Shown: positions 17,650-25,857 of the stretch, in pieces
Layout of the letters: each line of letters begins with the position of its first letter
Numbering within the stretch: position 1 is the first letter of the stretch
From: Methylorubrum zatmanii
Lineage (GTDB): Bacteria > Pseudomonadota > Alphaproteobacteria > Rhizobiales > Beijerinckiaceae
Assembly: GCF_014845115.1 (NCBI RefSeq)
Contig: NZ_NKUI01000126.1
Location: forward strand, 1 to 40,200
DNA: 40,200 bases
Reading direction: 5' to 3'
Notes under the pieces: model-generated
Databases searched by the model: none
The model's input: only the letters and a program-made list of their open reading frames with translations
Told to the model about the DNA's origin: nothing
Translations under genes and position numbers: made by a program

Positions 17650-18234
17650 TCAGAACGCCGAGAGCCGCCTGCGGACCTTTTCCAGGAAGCGCTGCCGCGC
17701 CGGTGCGGTGACCGTGTCCATGCCGGTGAGGGCGATCCAGCTCAGCCGGCAGCGCGGGGCGCAGAGCGGGCGGATGCCGAAGCGGAACAGCCGCCAATCG
17801 GGCCAGCCGACGAGCCAGAGCAGCCAGCGCGGCGAGCCGTAGGTGGTCACCACCGTGATCCGGCGGAGGTTGGTGAGGCGCGGTTGCAGGACTTTGGCGC
17901 CGCCCAGCGCGAAGGCGACGCCCGGCAGCCAGACCCGGTCGAACCAGCCCTTGAGCATGGCCGGGAGCCCGAACCACCAAGTCGGATAGACGAGGACCAG
18001 CGCCTCGGCCCGCCGCAGGGCGGCGATGTGGCCGGCGAGTTCCGGCCGGGCGGCCGCCTCGTCGAAATAGGCGCCCCGCTCGTCCGGGCTCAGCCTGGGG
18101 TCGAACTCCTCGGCATAGAGGTCGAGGATCTCGACCGCATGGCCGGCCGACCGGAGCGCCGAAACGGCGGTGTCGCACAGGGCCGCGTTGAAGCTGTCGG
18201 CGCGGGGATGGCAGTGGACCAGCAGGACGCGCAT
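17650..18234 (-). CDS. Flavodoxin-fold NAD(P)H-dependent oxidoreductase (quinone reductase/KefF-MdaB type)
   Basis: The 194-aa product starts MRVLLVHCHPRADSFNAAL, the FMN phosphate-binding N-terminus of the Flavodoxin_2 family. It has the YPTWWFGLPAMLKGWFDRV motif near residues 80-98 that binds FMN and forms the dimer interface. Family enzymes reduce quinones or electrophiles by two electrons in the cytosol. It lies 7 nt downstream of the lytic transglycosylase and probably shares its transcript. I use the ATG at 18234; longer in-frame starts would overlap the upstream gene by 200 bp and add a non-homologous N-terminus. Confidence 0.87.
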   Translation of the reverse strand: MRVLLVHCHPRADSFNAALCDTAVSALRSAGHAVEILDLYAEEFDPRLSPDERGAYFDEAAARPELAGHIAALRRAEALVLVYPTWWFGLPAMLKGWFDRVWLPGVAFALGGAKVLQPRLTNLRRITVVTTYGSPRWLLWLVGWPDWRLFRFGIRPLCAPRCRLSWIALTGMDTVTAPARQRFLEKVRRRLSAF

Positions 18235-18241
18235 CGAACCC

Positions 18242-19486
18242 CTATTTCCCCGCCTCTCCGGTCGCGCGGATCCTGTCCAGAAGCCCTGCATCGGCGTAGC
18301 CGTCCGGCACCAAGCCAGTCGCGGTCTGGAAGGCGCGGATCGCGGCGCGGGTCTTGGGCCCGACCTTCCCGTCCGCGCCGCCCACCGCGTAGCCGAGGCC
18401 GGCCAGCCGTGTCTGCAGATCGGTGCGCTCCTCGGTCGAGAGCATGCGATCGCCACGGGGCCAGTCGCGGACGAAGCCGGGGGCGCCGCGCAGCCGGTCG
18501 GAGAGATGGGCGACGGTGAGGGCGTAGGCGAGCGCCGTATTGTAACGCAGGATCACCCGGAAGTTCGGCTCCAGCAGGAAGGCCGGGCCCTTGGCGCCGG
18601 CGGGCAGCAGCAGGGCGACACGCCGCTCTCCACCCTCGGGAAAGGAGCCGGCCGCCGGCTTGAGGCCCATCGCCTGCCACTCGGAAAAGGGCCGCTCGGT
18701 GGTCTCGTCGGCGCGGGTGTAATCGAAGCCGTCCGGCAGCAGCACTTCGAGGCCCCAGCCCTCTTTCGGTCGCCAGCCGGAGGCTTTGAGGAAATTCGCG
18801 GTCGAGGCGAGGGCGTCGGGGACCGAGCGCCAGATGTCGCGCTTGCCGTCGCCGTCGAAATCGACCGCGTGGCGGAGATAGGCGGTGGGCATGAACTGGG
18901 TATGGCCCATGGCGCCGGCCCAGGAGCCGGTCATGCGCTCCGCGTCGGCGTCGCCATCGGCGAGGATCTTCAGGGCCGCGACCAGTTCGTCGCGCCACAG
19001 GCCGGGGCGTTCCTTGTCGCCGCAGGCCAGCGTCGCCAGGGCTGGCATCACCGGGCGGACCACTCCCGGCTTGTCGAGGACCGAGCCGTAGGTCGACTCG
19101 ACGCCCCAGAAGGCGACGAGCACGTACCGGTCGACGCCGTAGGCCGCCTCGATGCGGCCCAGCACCTCGGACCATTCGGCGAGCTTCGCTTGCCCCGTCG
19201 CCACCCGCTCCGGGGTCACGCTCGCATCGATGTAGTCCCAGACAGGCCGGACGAACTCGGCCTGGCTCCGGGTCGCGGGCAGGACGGCCGGATCGGGTAC
19301 GATCCCCGACAGGGCCGTCTCGGCGACGGCCCGGGGCACCCCGCGTTCCTGCGCCAGGGCCGTCAACTCTCCCAGGCAGCTTGCGAAGCCCGGCACCGGG
19401 GCCGGCTCGGTCGGAGACTCGGCCCGCGCCGGGTTCAGGCCGGCGAGGGGCATGAGGGTGAAGAGCAGTTTGAGGGTTGGCCGCAT
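18242..19486 (-). CDS. Lytic murein transglycosylase (MltB/SLT_2 type) with peptidoglycan-binding domain
   Basis: The enzyme cleaves peptidoglycan glycan strands to 1,6-anhydromuropeptides in the periplasm. The 414-aa protein has a signal peptide (~1-22, ending GLNPARA) and an SLT_2 catalytic domain (~33-330) with catalytic Glu130 in AFWGVESTYGS. The GAMGHTQFMPTAYL substrate-binding block and DFDGDGKRDIW are also present. A C-terminal PG_binding_1 domain (~345-410) carries GYAVGGADGKVGPKTRAAIRAFQ. There is no lipobox Cys at the cleavage site, so it appears to be soluble rather than a lipoprotein. It precedes the flavodoxin-fold gene by 7 nt. Confidence 0.93.
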   Translation of the reverse strand: MRPTLKLLFTLMPLAGLNPARAESPTEPAPVPGFASCLGELTALAQERGVPRAVAETALSGIVPDPAVLPATRSQAEFVRPVWDYIDASVTPERVATGQAKLAEWSEVLGRIEAAYGVDRYVLVAFWGVESTYGSVLDKPGVVRPVMPALATLACGDKERPGLWRDELVAALKILADGDADAERMTGSWAGAMGHTQFMPTAYLRHAVDFDGDGKRDIWRSVPDALASTANFLKASGWRPKEGWGLEVLLPDGFDYTRADETTERPFSEWQAMGLKPAAGSFPEGGERRVALLLPAGAKGPAFLLEPNFRVILRYNTALAYALTVAHLSDRLRGAPGFVRDWPRGDRMLSTEERTDLQTRLAGLGYAVGGADGKVGPKTRAAIRAFQTATGLVPDGYADAGLLDRIRATGEAGK

Positions 19487-19536
19487 GGCCGCGAGCTTAC
19501 CACCTGCCCGTGAGATCGCGAGGTGCGAACGCCGCC

Positions 19537-20247
19537 TCAGCTGCCGAAGGCCCCCGCCCGGGCGAAGGCCGCCGCGAAGCCGGCGAGCGGGACCGTGATC
19601 ACCGTCGGCTCCTGCGCATCCGGCTTCGTCGCCGAGATGGTGAGGTTCGTGGCGGTCTTCATCGCGTCGGTGGCGAGGGTCGGCAGGCTGATCGGCACGA
19701 GGCAGCCGTCGCTGACGCAGGTCGAGTAGGGGGCGCCCTTGCCGAGCTGCCGGTCATCGAGTTTGAAGCTCACGCCGGGCTCGATCTGCAGGCCGAACGG
19801 CATCAGGATCAGGCCCTCGCTCTTGCCGTCCTTGGCCGGGCGCAGCTCGATGCTGAACAGGCGCTTGCCGGTGCGCCGGTCGCCCTGGGACTGGATGATG
19901 ACGCAATCGGTCCGGCTCTCCTCGCGGTTGCAGTTCATGGTCCAGTCGCCGTAGCTCTCGCTGACCGAGCGGGCACCGGCCGGCCACTGAGCCGGCCCAG
20001 TGGCGGCCGCCGCCGGTTCCAGCAGCGGAGCGGCGTTGGCCGGCTCCTTACCCGTGTCCTTCACCTCTTCCTTCTTGGGCGGCGCCGGCTTGCGCGGGCG
20101 GGGCTTCGGCTTGGGGGCGGGCGCGGCTTCGGTTGCGGCTTCCGGCGCGGCCTCCTGGGCGAAGGCGGGGATCGGCCCGGACAGGGCCGCCGATCCGGCG
20201 AGCAGAACCGCCAGGGCTGGCACGATCCTGCGGGACAGAGGCGGCAT
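19537..20247 (-). CDS. Invasion-associated locus B (IalB) family protein
   Basis: This is a secreted protein of about 236 aa. A signal peptide (MPPLSRRIVPALAVLLAGSA...AFA, ~1-31) is followed by a low-complexity Ala/Pro/Lys-rich linker (~32-75). The IalB domain (~88-236) has the conserved GDWTMNCNREESRTDCVIIQ block and later CVSDGCLVPISL, whose cysteines likely form disulfides. IalB is named from Bartonella, but the family is widespread in free-living Alphaproteobacteria with no proven role. I chose the ATG at 20247 for its AGGAG at 7-nt spacing and its fit to the signal peptide; ATGs at 20271 and 20307 are also in frame. Confidence 0.87.
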   Translation of the reverse strand: MPPLSRRIVPALAVLLAGSAALSGPIPAFAQEAAPEAATEAAPAPKPKPRPRKPAPPKKEEVKDTGKEPANAAPLLEPAAAATGPAQWPAGARSVSESYGDWTMNCNREESRTDCVIIQSQGDRRTGKRLFSIELRPAKDGKSEGLILMPFGLQIEPGVSFKLDDRQLGKGAPYSTCVSDGCLVPISLPTLATDAMKTATNLTISATKPDAQEPTVITVPLAGFAAAFARAGAFGS

Positions 20248-20438
20248 GGCGAGGCTCCTGAGAGATGTCATCGCGGGGCGCCTAGCTCCGCTTGCGCAAG
20301 GATGCAATCGCGTTGAGGCCTCACGTCACCGCAACAGTGCAAATCATCGTCGAGCCTGGAACCATTCCATGAAATTCAGGTAATGCTCGCCGCAAGGAAC
20401 ATGGGAATATTGCGCAAGCAAGGGAGCCGGAAGCGGCG

Positions 20439-20933
20439 ATGAGCAAGATCCACGACCACGTCCCGCGCGATGCCCGCGGCCGGCCGCATCCCCTGTCGCA
20501 ATATCGCGGCAAGGTGCTTCTGGTCGTCAACACCGCCTCCAAATGCGGGTTCACGCCGCAATACCAGGGGTTGGAAACCCTGTGGCGGCGCCACCGCGGC
20601 CAAGGCCTCGTGGTGCTCGGCCTGCCCTGCAACCAGTTCGGCGCCCAGGAACCCGGGGATGCCGAGGCCATCGAGCGGTTCTGCTCGCTGACCTACGACG
20701 TGACCTTTCCGGTGCTCGCCAAGGTCGAGGTCAACGGTCCGGGTGCCGACCCGCTCTTCAACGACCTGAAGCGCGCCAAGCCCGGCCTGTTCGGCACGCA
20801 GGCGATCAAGTGGAACTTCACGAAGTTCCTGATCGGTCGGGACGGAAGGGTGATCGCCCGCTTCTCCCCCTCCACCAAGCCCGCCGCCCTGGAGGGCGCG
20901 ATCGAGCGGGCGCTGGCCGAGCCGGCCGTGTGA
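20439..20933 (+). CDS. Glutathione peroxidase family (cysteine type)
   Basis: The 164-aa thiol peroxidase carries the catalytic tetrad: Cys36 in NTASKCGFTPQY, Gln70 in CNQFGAQEPG, and Trp and Asn in IKWNFTKFLI. It reduces hydrogen or organic peroxides using thioredoxin or glutathione. Bacterial non-selenium members more often use thioredoxin. No signal peptide is present, so it is cytosolic. It is divergent from the IalB gene and meets the motE-like gene tail to tail with only 3 nt between stops. Confidence 0.94.
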   Translation: MSKIHDHVPRDARGRPHPLSQYRGKVLLVVNTASKCGFTPQYQGLETLWRRHRGQGLVVLGLPCNQFGAQEPGDAEAIERFCSLTYDVTFPVLAKVEVNGPGADPLFNDLKRAKPGLFGTQAIKWNFTKFLIGRDGRVIARFSPSTKPAALEGAIERALAEPAV

Positions 20934-20936
20934 GGA

Positions 20937-21752
20937 TCAGCGAACCGGCCGCGCCGCCGGCCCCGGATCGATCGCCGGCAGCTCGCCGGGGGGCAGGCCG
21001 GGGGCGGAGGCGGCCGCCTGCGGAGCATCGACGCCCCGGGCGCGGTTGGCGAGGGCGACCGTCAGCTTCTCGGCCGGCTCCGAGCCCATCAGCGCCAGCA
21101 CCTCGGCCATCTTGCGCGGGTTCATGGCCAGCACGATCGGCACCAGCGTTTCGAGGCTGAGGCGGTCGAACACCCGTGCGGCATCCTTGGGCTTCATCGT
21201 CTCGTACATCGTGACGATGCCCTTCAGCCCGGCCTTCTCGGCCTCGGTTCGCTTGGCGCCGTCGGCGCCGATCTTGTCCTCGGCCTCCTTCAGGCCGGCC
21301 ACCCCGGACTCGAGCTTGCGCTCGGCATCCTTCAGCAGCTGCTCGCGCAGGTCCAGGGCGTCCTGGCGCTGCTTGAGGGTGTCGCGTCGGGTGGCGAGCT
21401 TCTCGAGGATGGCCCGTTCGCTCTCCGAGACCGGTTCGGGAACGGAAGGCTGATAGACCGGGGGGGGCGCCGGCTCGGCCTTGGCGGGCTCGGCCTTCTT
21501 CGGCGGTGTCGAGACCGAGCCGGTCGTCGGCGGATCGGAGGGGGTGTAGTTGCTGCGGGCCTTGGCGAGGACGCGGGCGAATTCCGGCAGCGGCGCATCC
21601 GCCGGCACCGGCCCGTCGCCGGCCATCAGCGCCGTGACCTTCAGCACGAGGAGCCCGATCGCCGCCAGGGTCACGGCGTCGATCAGGCGCAGCCGGAAGG
21701 GGCGCGCCGGAAGGCTCGCGAGACGTGCGAGTCGGCGCGCGGGCAGGCTCAT
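20937..21752 (-). CDS. MotE-like flagellar protein (MgtE_N-type domain)
   Basis: The 271-aa protein has one membrane helix near the N-terminus (~23-44), a proline- and lysine-rich linker (~60-105), and a long coiled coil (~105-180) of Glu/Lys/Leu heptads. A C-terminal MgtE_N-like domain (~185-235) includes MYETMKPKDAARVFDRL and ILAMNPRKMAEVLA. This architecture matches MotE, a periplasmic chaperone that stabilises MotC in rhizobia. Here it is the last gene of the fliL-fliM-DUF6468 unit, coupled to DUF6468 by ATGA. motA, motB and motC are not in the window. The N-terminal helix should leave the rest in the periplasm. Confidence 0.8.
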   Translation of the reverse strand: MSLPARRLARLASLPARPFRLRLIDAVTLAAIGLLVLKVTALMAGDGPVPADAPLPEFARVLAKARSNYTPSDPPTTGSVSTPPKKAEPAKAEPAPPPVYQPSVPEPVSESERAILEKLATRRDTLKQRQDALDLREQLLKDAERKLESGVAGLKEAEDKIGADGAKRTEAEKAGLKGIVTMYETMKPKDAARVFDRLSLETLVPIVLAMNPRKMAEVLALMGSEPAEKLTVALANRARGVDAPQAAASAPGLPPGELPAIDPGPAARPVR

Positions 21753-22249
21753 GCGGCTCTCGCCCGCAGCCGGTCGAGGGCGCGCTCGGACAGGGCCTGG
21801 GCGGCGGCCAGCGCCGCGCCGACGCGCTCACCGTTGCCGCCGGCGGCGGGCGCCTCGATGGCGACGGGGCGGAGGGGCGCCGCCGCCGCGGCCGGCGCCT
21901 GGGCGGCGGGTGCGGTGGCGGTCCGGGCCTGGCCGACGATGGCGGCGATGCGGTTGATGACGCTCTCCCCGGCCTCGACATGCGCGGACAGGTCGGCGGC
22001 GTAGCGCTCGGCGGTGCCAAGACGCTCGGCCAGGGTGCGGTCGCACTCGTCGAGGGTGGTGCGCAGGCCGGCGATGGCGCGCTCGGCGGTGGCACTCGCC
22101 ACCACCAGATCGCCGATGGTGGAGCGCAGGGCCGATTCGTCCGCCTTCAGCTTGCTGATGCGCTGCGACAGCTTCACCGAGGAGACGATGGTGGCCACCA
22201 GGAGAACCGCCACGAGGATGTCGGCGGCCATCGAGACGAAGAAGGTCAT
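21749..22249 (-). CDS. DUF6468-type flagellar-cluster membrane protein
   Basis: The 166-aa protein begins MTFFVSMAADILVAVLLVATIV, a single N-terminal membrane helix. It continues as a long, probably coiled-coil helix (~30-110) with ERAIAGLRTTLDECDRTLAERL and an alanine/proline-rich tail. It sits 5 nt after fliM and overlaps motE by ATGA. Its position between fliM and a MotE-like gene matches the DUF6468 proteins I know from alphaproteobacterial flagellar clusters. The exact function is not known; a stator- or switch-associated scaffold is only inferred. The start at 22249 is chosen because upstream ATGs run into fliM. Confidence 0.75.
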   Translation of the reverse strand: MTFFVSMAADILVAVLLVATIVSSVKLSQRISKLKADESALRSTIGDLVVASATAERAIAGLRTTLDECDRTLAERLGTAERYAADLSAHVEAGESVINRIAAIVGQARTATAPAAQAPAAAAAPLRPVAIEAPAAGGNGERVGAALAAAQALSERALDRLRARAA

Positions 22250-22254
22250 GCCGG

Positions 22255-23469
22255 TCACCCGTCGTTCCGGTTCTGCATCGAGATCTCGTAGGCCTGCAGC
22301 GTGGTGCGGGACTGTCGCAGCGGCCGGGCGATCTGAACCGCGATGGCGTCGTCGATCCGGCCGATCCGCCCCTGGGTCAGCGCCCAGTCGCCGCATCGGA
22401 CCGTGATCAGGTCCGTGGGTTTGCGGTCGAACATCAGCGTATCGCCGACCTTGAGGCCGAGCACCCGCTTCAGGGGCAGCGTCACCTCGTGGAGCACCGC
22501 CTCCATCTCCAGATCCGCCTGCCAGATCTCGGTGGCGAGGTGGCTCTCCCAGACCTGATCGCGCCCGAGCCGCTCGCCCATGAAGCTCTGCATCAGCAGG
22601 TCACGGATCGATTCGACCATCGCGTAGGGAAACAGGATCTGCATCCCGCCGCCGCGCCCGTCCATGTCGAGCTTCAGGCTGATCAGGATGGCGGCGTTGC
22701 CGGGACGGGTGATAGTGGCGAAGCGCGGATTGGTCTCGAGGCGGTCGATGCCGAAGCGCACCGGCGACAGCGGCTGAAACGACAATTCGAGACCGGACAG
22801 GATGATGTCGATCAGGCGCCGCACGAGGTTCATCTCGATGGTCGTGAAGGGGCGTCCGTCCAGCCGGCTGGACGAGCCGCCGCGCTTGCCGCCGAGCAGG
22901 AGGTCCATGGTCGAATAGGCCAGCGTCTGCTCGACGGTGACGATCCCCGAGCCCTCCCAAGGGTCTGCCTTGAACACGCCGAGCAGGGTCGGCAGCGGGA
23001 TCGCGTTGAGGTAGTCGCCGAAGCGAACGGAGGTGATGTTGTCGAGGGTCACCTCGACGTTGTCCTGGAAGAAGTTGCGCAGGGAGGTCGACAGCAACCG
23101 GATCATCCGGTCGAAGACGATCTCCAGCATCGGCAGGCGTTCGTACTGGACGACGCCCGAATCGACGATGGCGCGCACGCCCCCCGCGCCGGAGGCGGAG
23201 AGTTCGCGCAAGGAGAAGCCGAGGACGCCGTCGATCTCGTCCTGGTTCAGGATACGGTCGTTGCCGGCGAGTTCGGGGAGATTCTCGGTCTCCCCATCCT
23301 CGATCATCGTCGCCCATTCGGCGGCGACGTCGCCCGCGCTCTTGGTCGTCCCCTGCTCGGCCAGGGCCGCGCCCCACTCCTCCGCCAGGGAAGCGTCGCC
23401 ACCGCCTTCGCCCTGCTCGGCAAAGGCCGCCGCCCAATCGTCCTCGAGTTCGTCTTCGGGTCCGGTCAT
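22255..23469 (-). CDS. fliM: Flagellar motor switch protein FliM with repeated acidic N-terminal extension
   Basis: FliM forms the C-ring of the flagellar switch and binds phospho-CheY. The CheY-binding helix usually found near residue 1 is at ~73-83 here (ILNQDEIDGVL). It is followed by the middle CheC-like domain (FDRMIRLLSTSLRNFF..., GRPFTTIEMNLVRRL) and a C-terminal SpoA domain (~320-395, LGLKVGDTLMFDRKP). The first ~60 residues hold three copies of a short acidic/aromatic motif with exactly 20-residue spacing (Trp12, Trp32, Trp52). The motif resembles the N-terminal motif of FliN. The 404-aa length exceeds the usual ~330-aa form because of this extension. It follows fliL by 56 nt on the same strand. 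Confidence 0.96.
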   Translation of the reverse strand: MTGPEDELEDDWAAAFAEQGEGGGDASLAEEWGAALAEQGTTKSAGDVAAEWATMIEDGETENLPELAGNDRILNQDEIDGVLGFSLRELSASGAGGVRAIVDSGVVQYERLPMLEIVFDRMIRLLSTSLRNFFQDNVEVTLDNITSVRFGDYLNAIPLPTLLGVFKADPWEGSGIVTVEQTLAYSTMDLLLGGKRGGSSSRLDGRPFTTIEMNLVRRLIDIILSGLELSFQPLSPVRFGIDRLETNPRFATITRPGNAAILISLKLDMDGRGGGMQILFPYAMVESIRDLLMQSFMGERLGRDQVWESHLATEIWQADLEMEAVLHEVTLPLKRVLGLKVGDTLMFDRKPTDLITVRCGDWALTQGRIGRIDDAIAVQIARPLRQSRTTLQAYEISMQNRNDG

Positions 23470-23525
23470 GGTCGTGTCGCGCTGTCAGGCTGTCGGGGAG
23501 ATCGGCTTCGACGGGGCGTGCCCGC

Positions 23526-24041
23526 TCACTGGACGATGACGTCCTTGAACAGCACCGCCTCGGCCTTGGCCGGATGGATCGCGATGTTGACCCGCCTCAG
23601 CAATTCCTCGCGCAGGCGGTACATGCCGGCGGAGCCGGCGAGGTCGCTCGCCCGGAGTTCGCGCAGGTAAGTCTGGAAGGTGTCCTCCACCCGCGGCATC
23701 AGCGGCTTGACCGCCGCCTCGGCCTTGGCGTCCTTCAGTTCCAGGGAGACGCGCAGCTTGAGGATGTTGGCCTTGGGCGTCCCGGGATCGGGGCTCAGGT
23801 TGACCAGCATGTCGCGCATGTCGAGGAACACGGCCTGTGCCTTCGGCTCGGCCTTCTCGGCCCCGTGCTCGCCGGCATCGGCATGGGCCGCCTTGTTCTT
23901 CATGAAGAAGAAGCCGCCCCCGCCGCCGAGCAGCAGGACCGCCGCCGCCGCGATGACGATGAGCTTCTTCTTGGACTTCGGAGCCTCGGCCCCGCCCTCT
24001 TCGCCCTCGGCCTCGGACACCTTTTTCGGCTTCTTGGCCAT
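23526..24041 (-). CDS. fliL: Flagellar basal body-associated protein FliL
   Basis: FliL surrounds the stator near the basal body and supports torque or motility. The 171-aa product has a charged cytoplasmic N-terminus, one membrane helix (~27-47, a LIVIAAAAVLLLGGGGG-type stretch) and a periplasmic stomatin-like FliL domain (~70-171) ending KAEAVLFKDVIVQ, as is usual. It is the first gene of the fliL-fliM-DUF6468-motE unit. A perfect CtrA box (24103-24117) lies 62 bp upstream of its ATG, as in Caulobacter, where fliLM is a CtrA-controlled early operon. Confidence 0.94.
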   Translation of the reverse strand: MAKKPKKVSEAEGEEGGAEAPKSKKKLIVIAAAAVLLLGGGGGFFFMKNKAAHADAGEHGAEKAEPKAQAVFLDMRDMLVNLSPDPGTPKANILKLRVSLELKDAKAEAAVKPLMPRVEDTFQTYLRELRASDLAGSAGMYRLREELLRRVNIAIHPAKAEAVLFKDVIVQ

Positions 24042-24102
24042 GGTCTGCTCGTCGTGGCTCCCGGCGGACGAATCCCCTCGCCTCCGTTCTCGTCCGACGT
24101 GG

Positions 24103-24117
24103 TTAACCCTCGGTTAA
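24103..24117. promoter_or_regulatory. CtrA binding box (TTAA-N7-TTAA)
   Basis: TTAACCCTCGGTTAA matches the CtrA consensus exactly. It sits 62 bp upstream of fliL on the minus-strand side of the fliL/flgF divergent region. CtrA is the alphaproteobacterial cell-cycle and flagellar master regulator, so control of fliL-fliM is inferred. Confidence 0.85.
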
Positions 24118-24120
24118 GCA

Positions 24121-24139
24121 GGCAGAACTTGCCGGGTCG
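24121..24139. promoter_or_regulatory. Shared flagellar motif GGCAGnnnnTGCCGGGTCG (putative FlbD/enhancer site)
   Basis: GGCAGAACTTGCCGGGTCG recurs at 30490-30508 with only the 4-nt spacer changed. It lies ~95-113 bp upstream of the flgF sigma-54 promoter, the distance at which an NtrC-class activator such as FlbD would bind. The core GGCA...TGCC is a dyad. This is inference; the gene flbD itself is not in the window. Confidence 0.6.
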
Positions 24140-24233
24140 GACTTGCCGCCGGGGCCGGACCGTACCGGCCCACGGAAGCGGCAATTTCGTGGTAAGTCTC
24201 TGCTATGGCGAGCAAAAAATGAGTGGCCCGGAT

Positions 24234-24248
24234 TGGCACGGGCCCTGC
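24234..24248 (+). promoter_or_regulatory. Sigma-54 (-24/-12) promoter of flgF operon
   Basis: TGGCACGGGCCCTGC matches TGGCACG-N4-TTGC with one change (CTGC for TTGC) and correct GG-N10-GC spacing. Transcription would start near 24260, 29 nt before the flgF ATG. Caulobacter late flagellar genes use the same promoter class. Confidence 0.83.
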
Positions 24249-24288
24249 GGAGGTAGGGCCGAACCGTCGCCGTCATCCGAGGCACCCC

Positions 24289-25029
24289 ATGCAGAACGCG
24301 CTCTTCGTCGGAGTCTCCGCCCAGGCCGCGCTCGCCCGCGAACTCGACGTCATCGCCAACAACATGGCCAATGCCTCGACCACCGGCTTCAAGGCGCGCT
24401 CCGCGCGCTTCCAGGAATATCTGATGCCGGTGGCCTCGGCCGACAGCTTCCAGCGGCCCGACCGGCGCGTCTCCTACGTGATCGACAACGGCACCCCCCT
24501 CGACCTGTCCCAGGGGCCGGTGGAGGCCGACGGCAACCCGATGCATGTGGCGTTGCGCGGCGACGCGTTCCTCGCCGTCCAGACGCCGCAGGGCCCGCGC
24601 TACACCCGCAACGGCGCCTTCGAGCTCGACCCGCAAGGGAATCTCGTCACCTCCGACGGCTACGCCGTGCAGGGCGATGGCGGCCCGATCACCATCGGCC
24701 AGCAGGAAACCGGTCTCTCCATCGCCCCGGACGGCACGGTCTCGACCAATCTCGGCATCCGGGGCCGGCTGCGGATCGTCACCTTCGCCAATCCGCAGGC
24801 TCTGCAATCCGAGGGCGCCAACCTGTTCTCGTCGCAGGCCCCGGCCCGGCCCGCCGGCCCCGGCCAGCACCTCGAACCGGGCGCGCTGGAGCGCTCCAAC
24901 GTCAAGCCGGTGGTGGAGATGACCCGGCTGATGGACGTGAACCGCACCTACGCGATGGTCTCGAGCGTGATCTCGCGTCTCGACGATCTGCGCGGCACGG
25001 CGATTCGCCGTCTCGCCGATGTCGCCTGA
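24289..25029 (+). CDS. flgF: Flagellar basal-body rod protein FlgF
   Basis: FlgF is a proximal rod subunit, exported by the flagellar type III system and assembled in the periplasm. The 246-aa product has the rod-family N-terminus (ALARELDVIANNMANASTTGFKA) and the central hook/rod D1 domain (LRGDAFLAVQTPQGPRYTRNGAF...DGYAVQG). The C-terminal helix (SNVKPVVEMTRLMDVNRTYAMV) is also typical. It begins MQNALFVGVSAQ, usual for alphaproteobacterial FlgF. A sigma-54 promoter is 41-55 nt upstream. It heads the flgF-flgG-flgA-flgH operon. Confidence 0.95.
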   Translation: MQNALFVGVSAQAALARELDVIANNMANASTTGFKARSARFQEYLMPVASADSFQRPDRRVSYVIDNGTPLDLSQGPVEADGNPMHVALRGDAFLAVQTPQGPRYTRNGAFELDPQGNLVTSDGYAVQGDGGPITIGQQETGLSIAPDGTVSTNLGIRGRLRIVTFANPQALQSEGANLFSSQAPARPAGPGQHLEPGALERSNVKPVVEMTRLMDVNRTYAMVSSVISRLDDLRGTAIRRLADVA

Positions 25030-25054
25030 TCGTTTGGCTGGAAGGTAGATTCCG

Positions 25055-25846
25055 ATGCGCGCCCTCTACGCCGCCGCCACGGGCATGGCGGCCCAGGAAC
25101 TCAACGTCCAGGTCATCTCGAACAACATCGCCAACCTGCGCACCACCGGATACAAGCGCCAGCAGGTGCATTTCCAGGATCTGCTCTACCAGAACCTGCG
25201 CCGCTCCGGCTCCTCGACCTCGGACCAGAACACGATCCTCCCCGCCGGCCTCGCCCTCGGCTCGGGCGTGAAGACCACCTCGACGGCCCGGGTCATGACC
25301 CAGGGTTCGCTGACCCAGACGGAGAAGGATTACGACGTCGCCATCCGCGGCGAGGGCTTCTTCCGTGTTCGCCTGCCCGACGGACGCACCGCCTATAGCC
25401 GCGACGGCTCCTTCGACCTCGATTCCCAGGGGCAGCTCGTCACCCGCGACGGCTACCTGCTCGATCCCGGCGTCACCGTGCCCAACACCGCCACCTCGGT
25501 GACGATCTCGGCGACCGGCGCGGTCCAGGCGACCCTGCCGGGCCAGACCGCGCCGCAGGCGCTCGGCCAGTTCCAGCTCGCCCGCTTCGTCAACAAGGTC
25601 GGCCTCGAATCCATCGGCGACAACCTCTTCGTCGAGACCGCCGCCTCCGGCCCCGCCATCACCGGCCTGCCCAACGCCGAGGGCTTCGGCAGCCTGCAGC
25701 AGAGCTATCTCGAAGAGGCCAATGTCAACGCGGTCACCGAGATCTCGTCCCTGATCGCGGCCCAGCGCGCCTACGAGATGAACTCGAAGGTCGTCACCGC
25801 CGCCGACCAGATGCTCTCCACCACCTCGCAGATGTTCCGCGGCTGA
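25055..25846 (+). CDS. flgG: Flagellar distal rod protein FlgG
   Basis: FlgG forms the distal rod of the flagellum. The 263-aa length fits the family (~260). It starts MRALYAAATGMAAQELNVQV, has the NNIANLRTTGYKRQ N-terminal helix, a central EGFFRVRLPDGRTAYSRDGSF block and the C-terminal YLEEANVNAVTEISSLIAAQ helix followed by AYEMNSKVVTAADQML. It is 25 nt after flgF, with GGAAGG in the gap, and 11 nt before flgA, so the genes form one transcript. Confidence 0.97.
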   Translation: MRALYAAATGMAAQELNVQVISNNIANLRTTGYKRQQVHFQDLLYQNLRRSGSSTSDQNTILPAGLALGSGVKTTSTARVMTQGSLTQTEKDYDVAIRGEGFFRVRLPDGRTAYSRDGSFDLDSQGQLVTRDGYLLDPGVTVPNTATSVTISATGAVQATLPGQTAPQALGQFQLARFVNKVGLESIGDNLFVETAASGPAITGLPNAEGFGSLQQSYLEEANVNAVTEISSLIAAQRAYEMNSKVVTAADQMLSTTSQMFRG

Positions 25847-25857
25847 GAACGCGCGCC

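Noticed and set aside
24177..24194. Sigma-54-like TTACCACGAAATTGC on the minus strand upstream of fliL
   Set aside because: It keeps CACG and TTGC but lacks the essential GG of the -24 element; a CtrA-controlled promoter fits fliL better.
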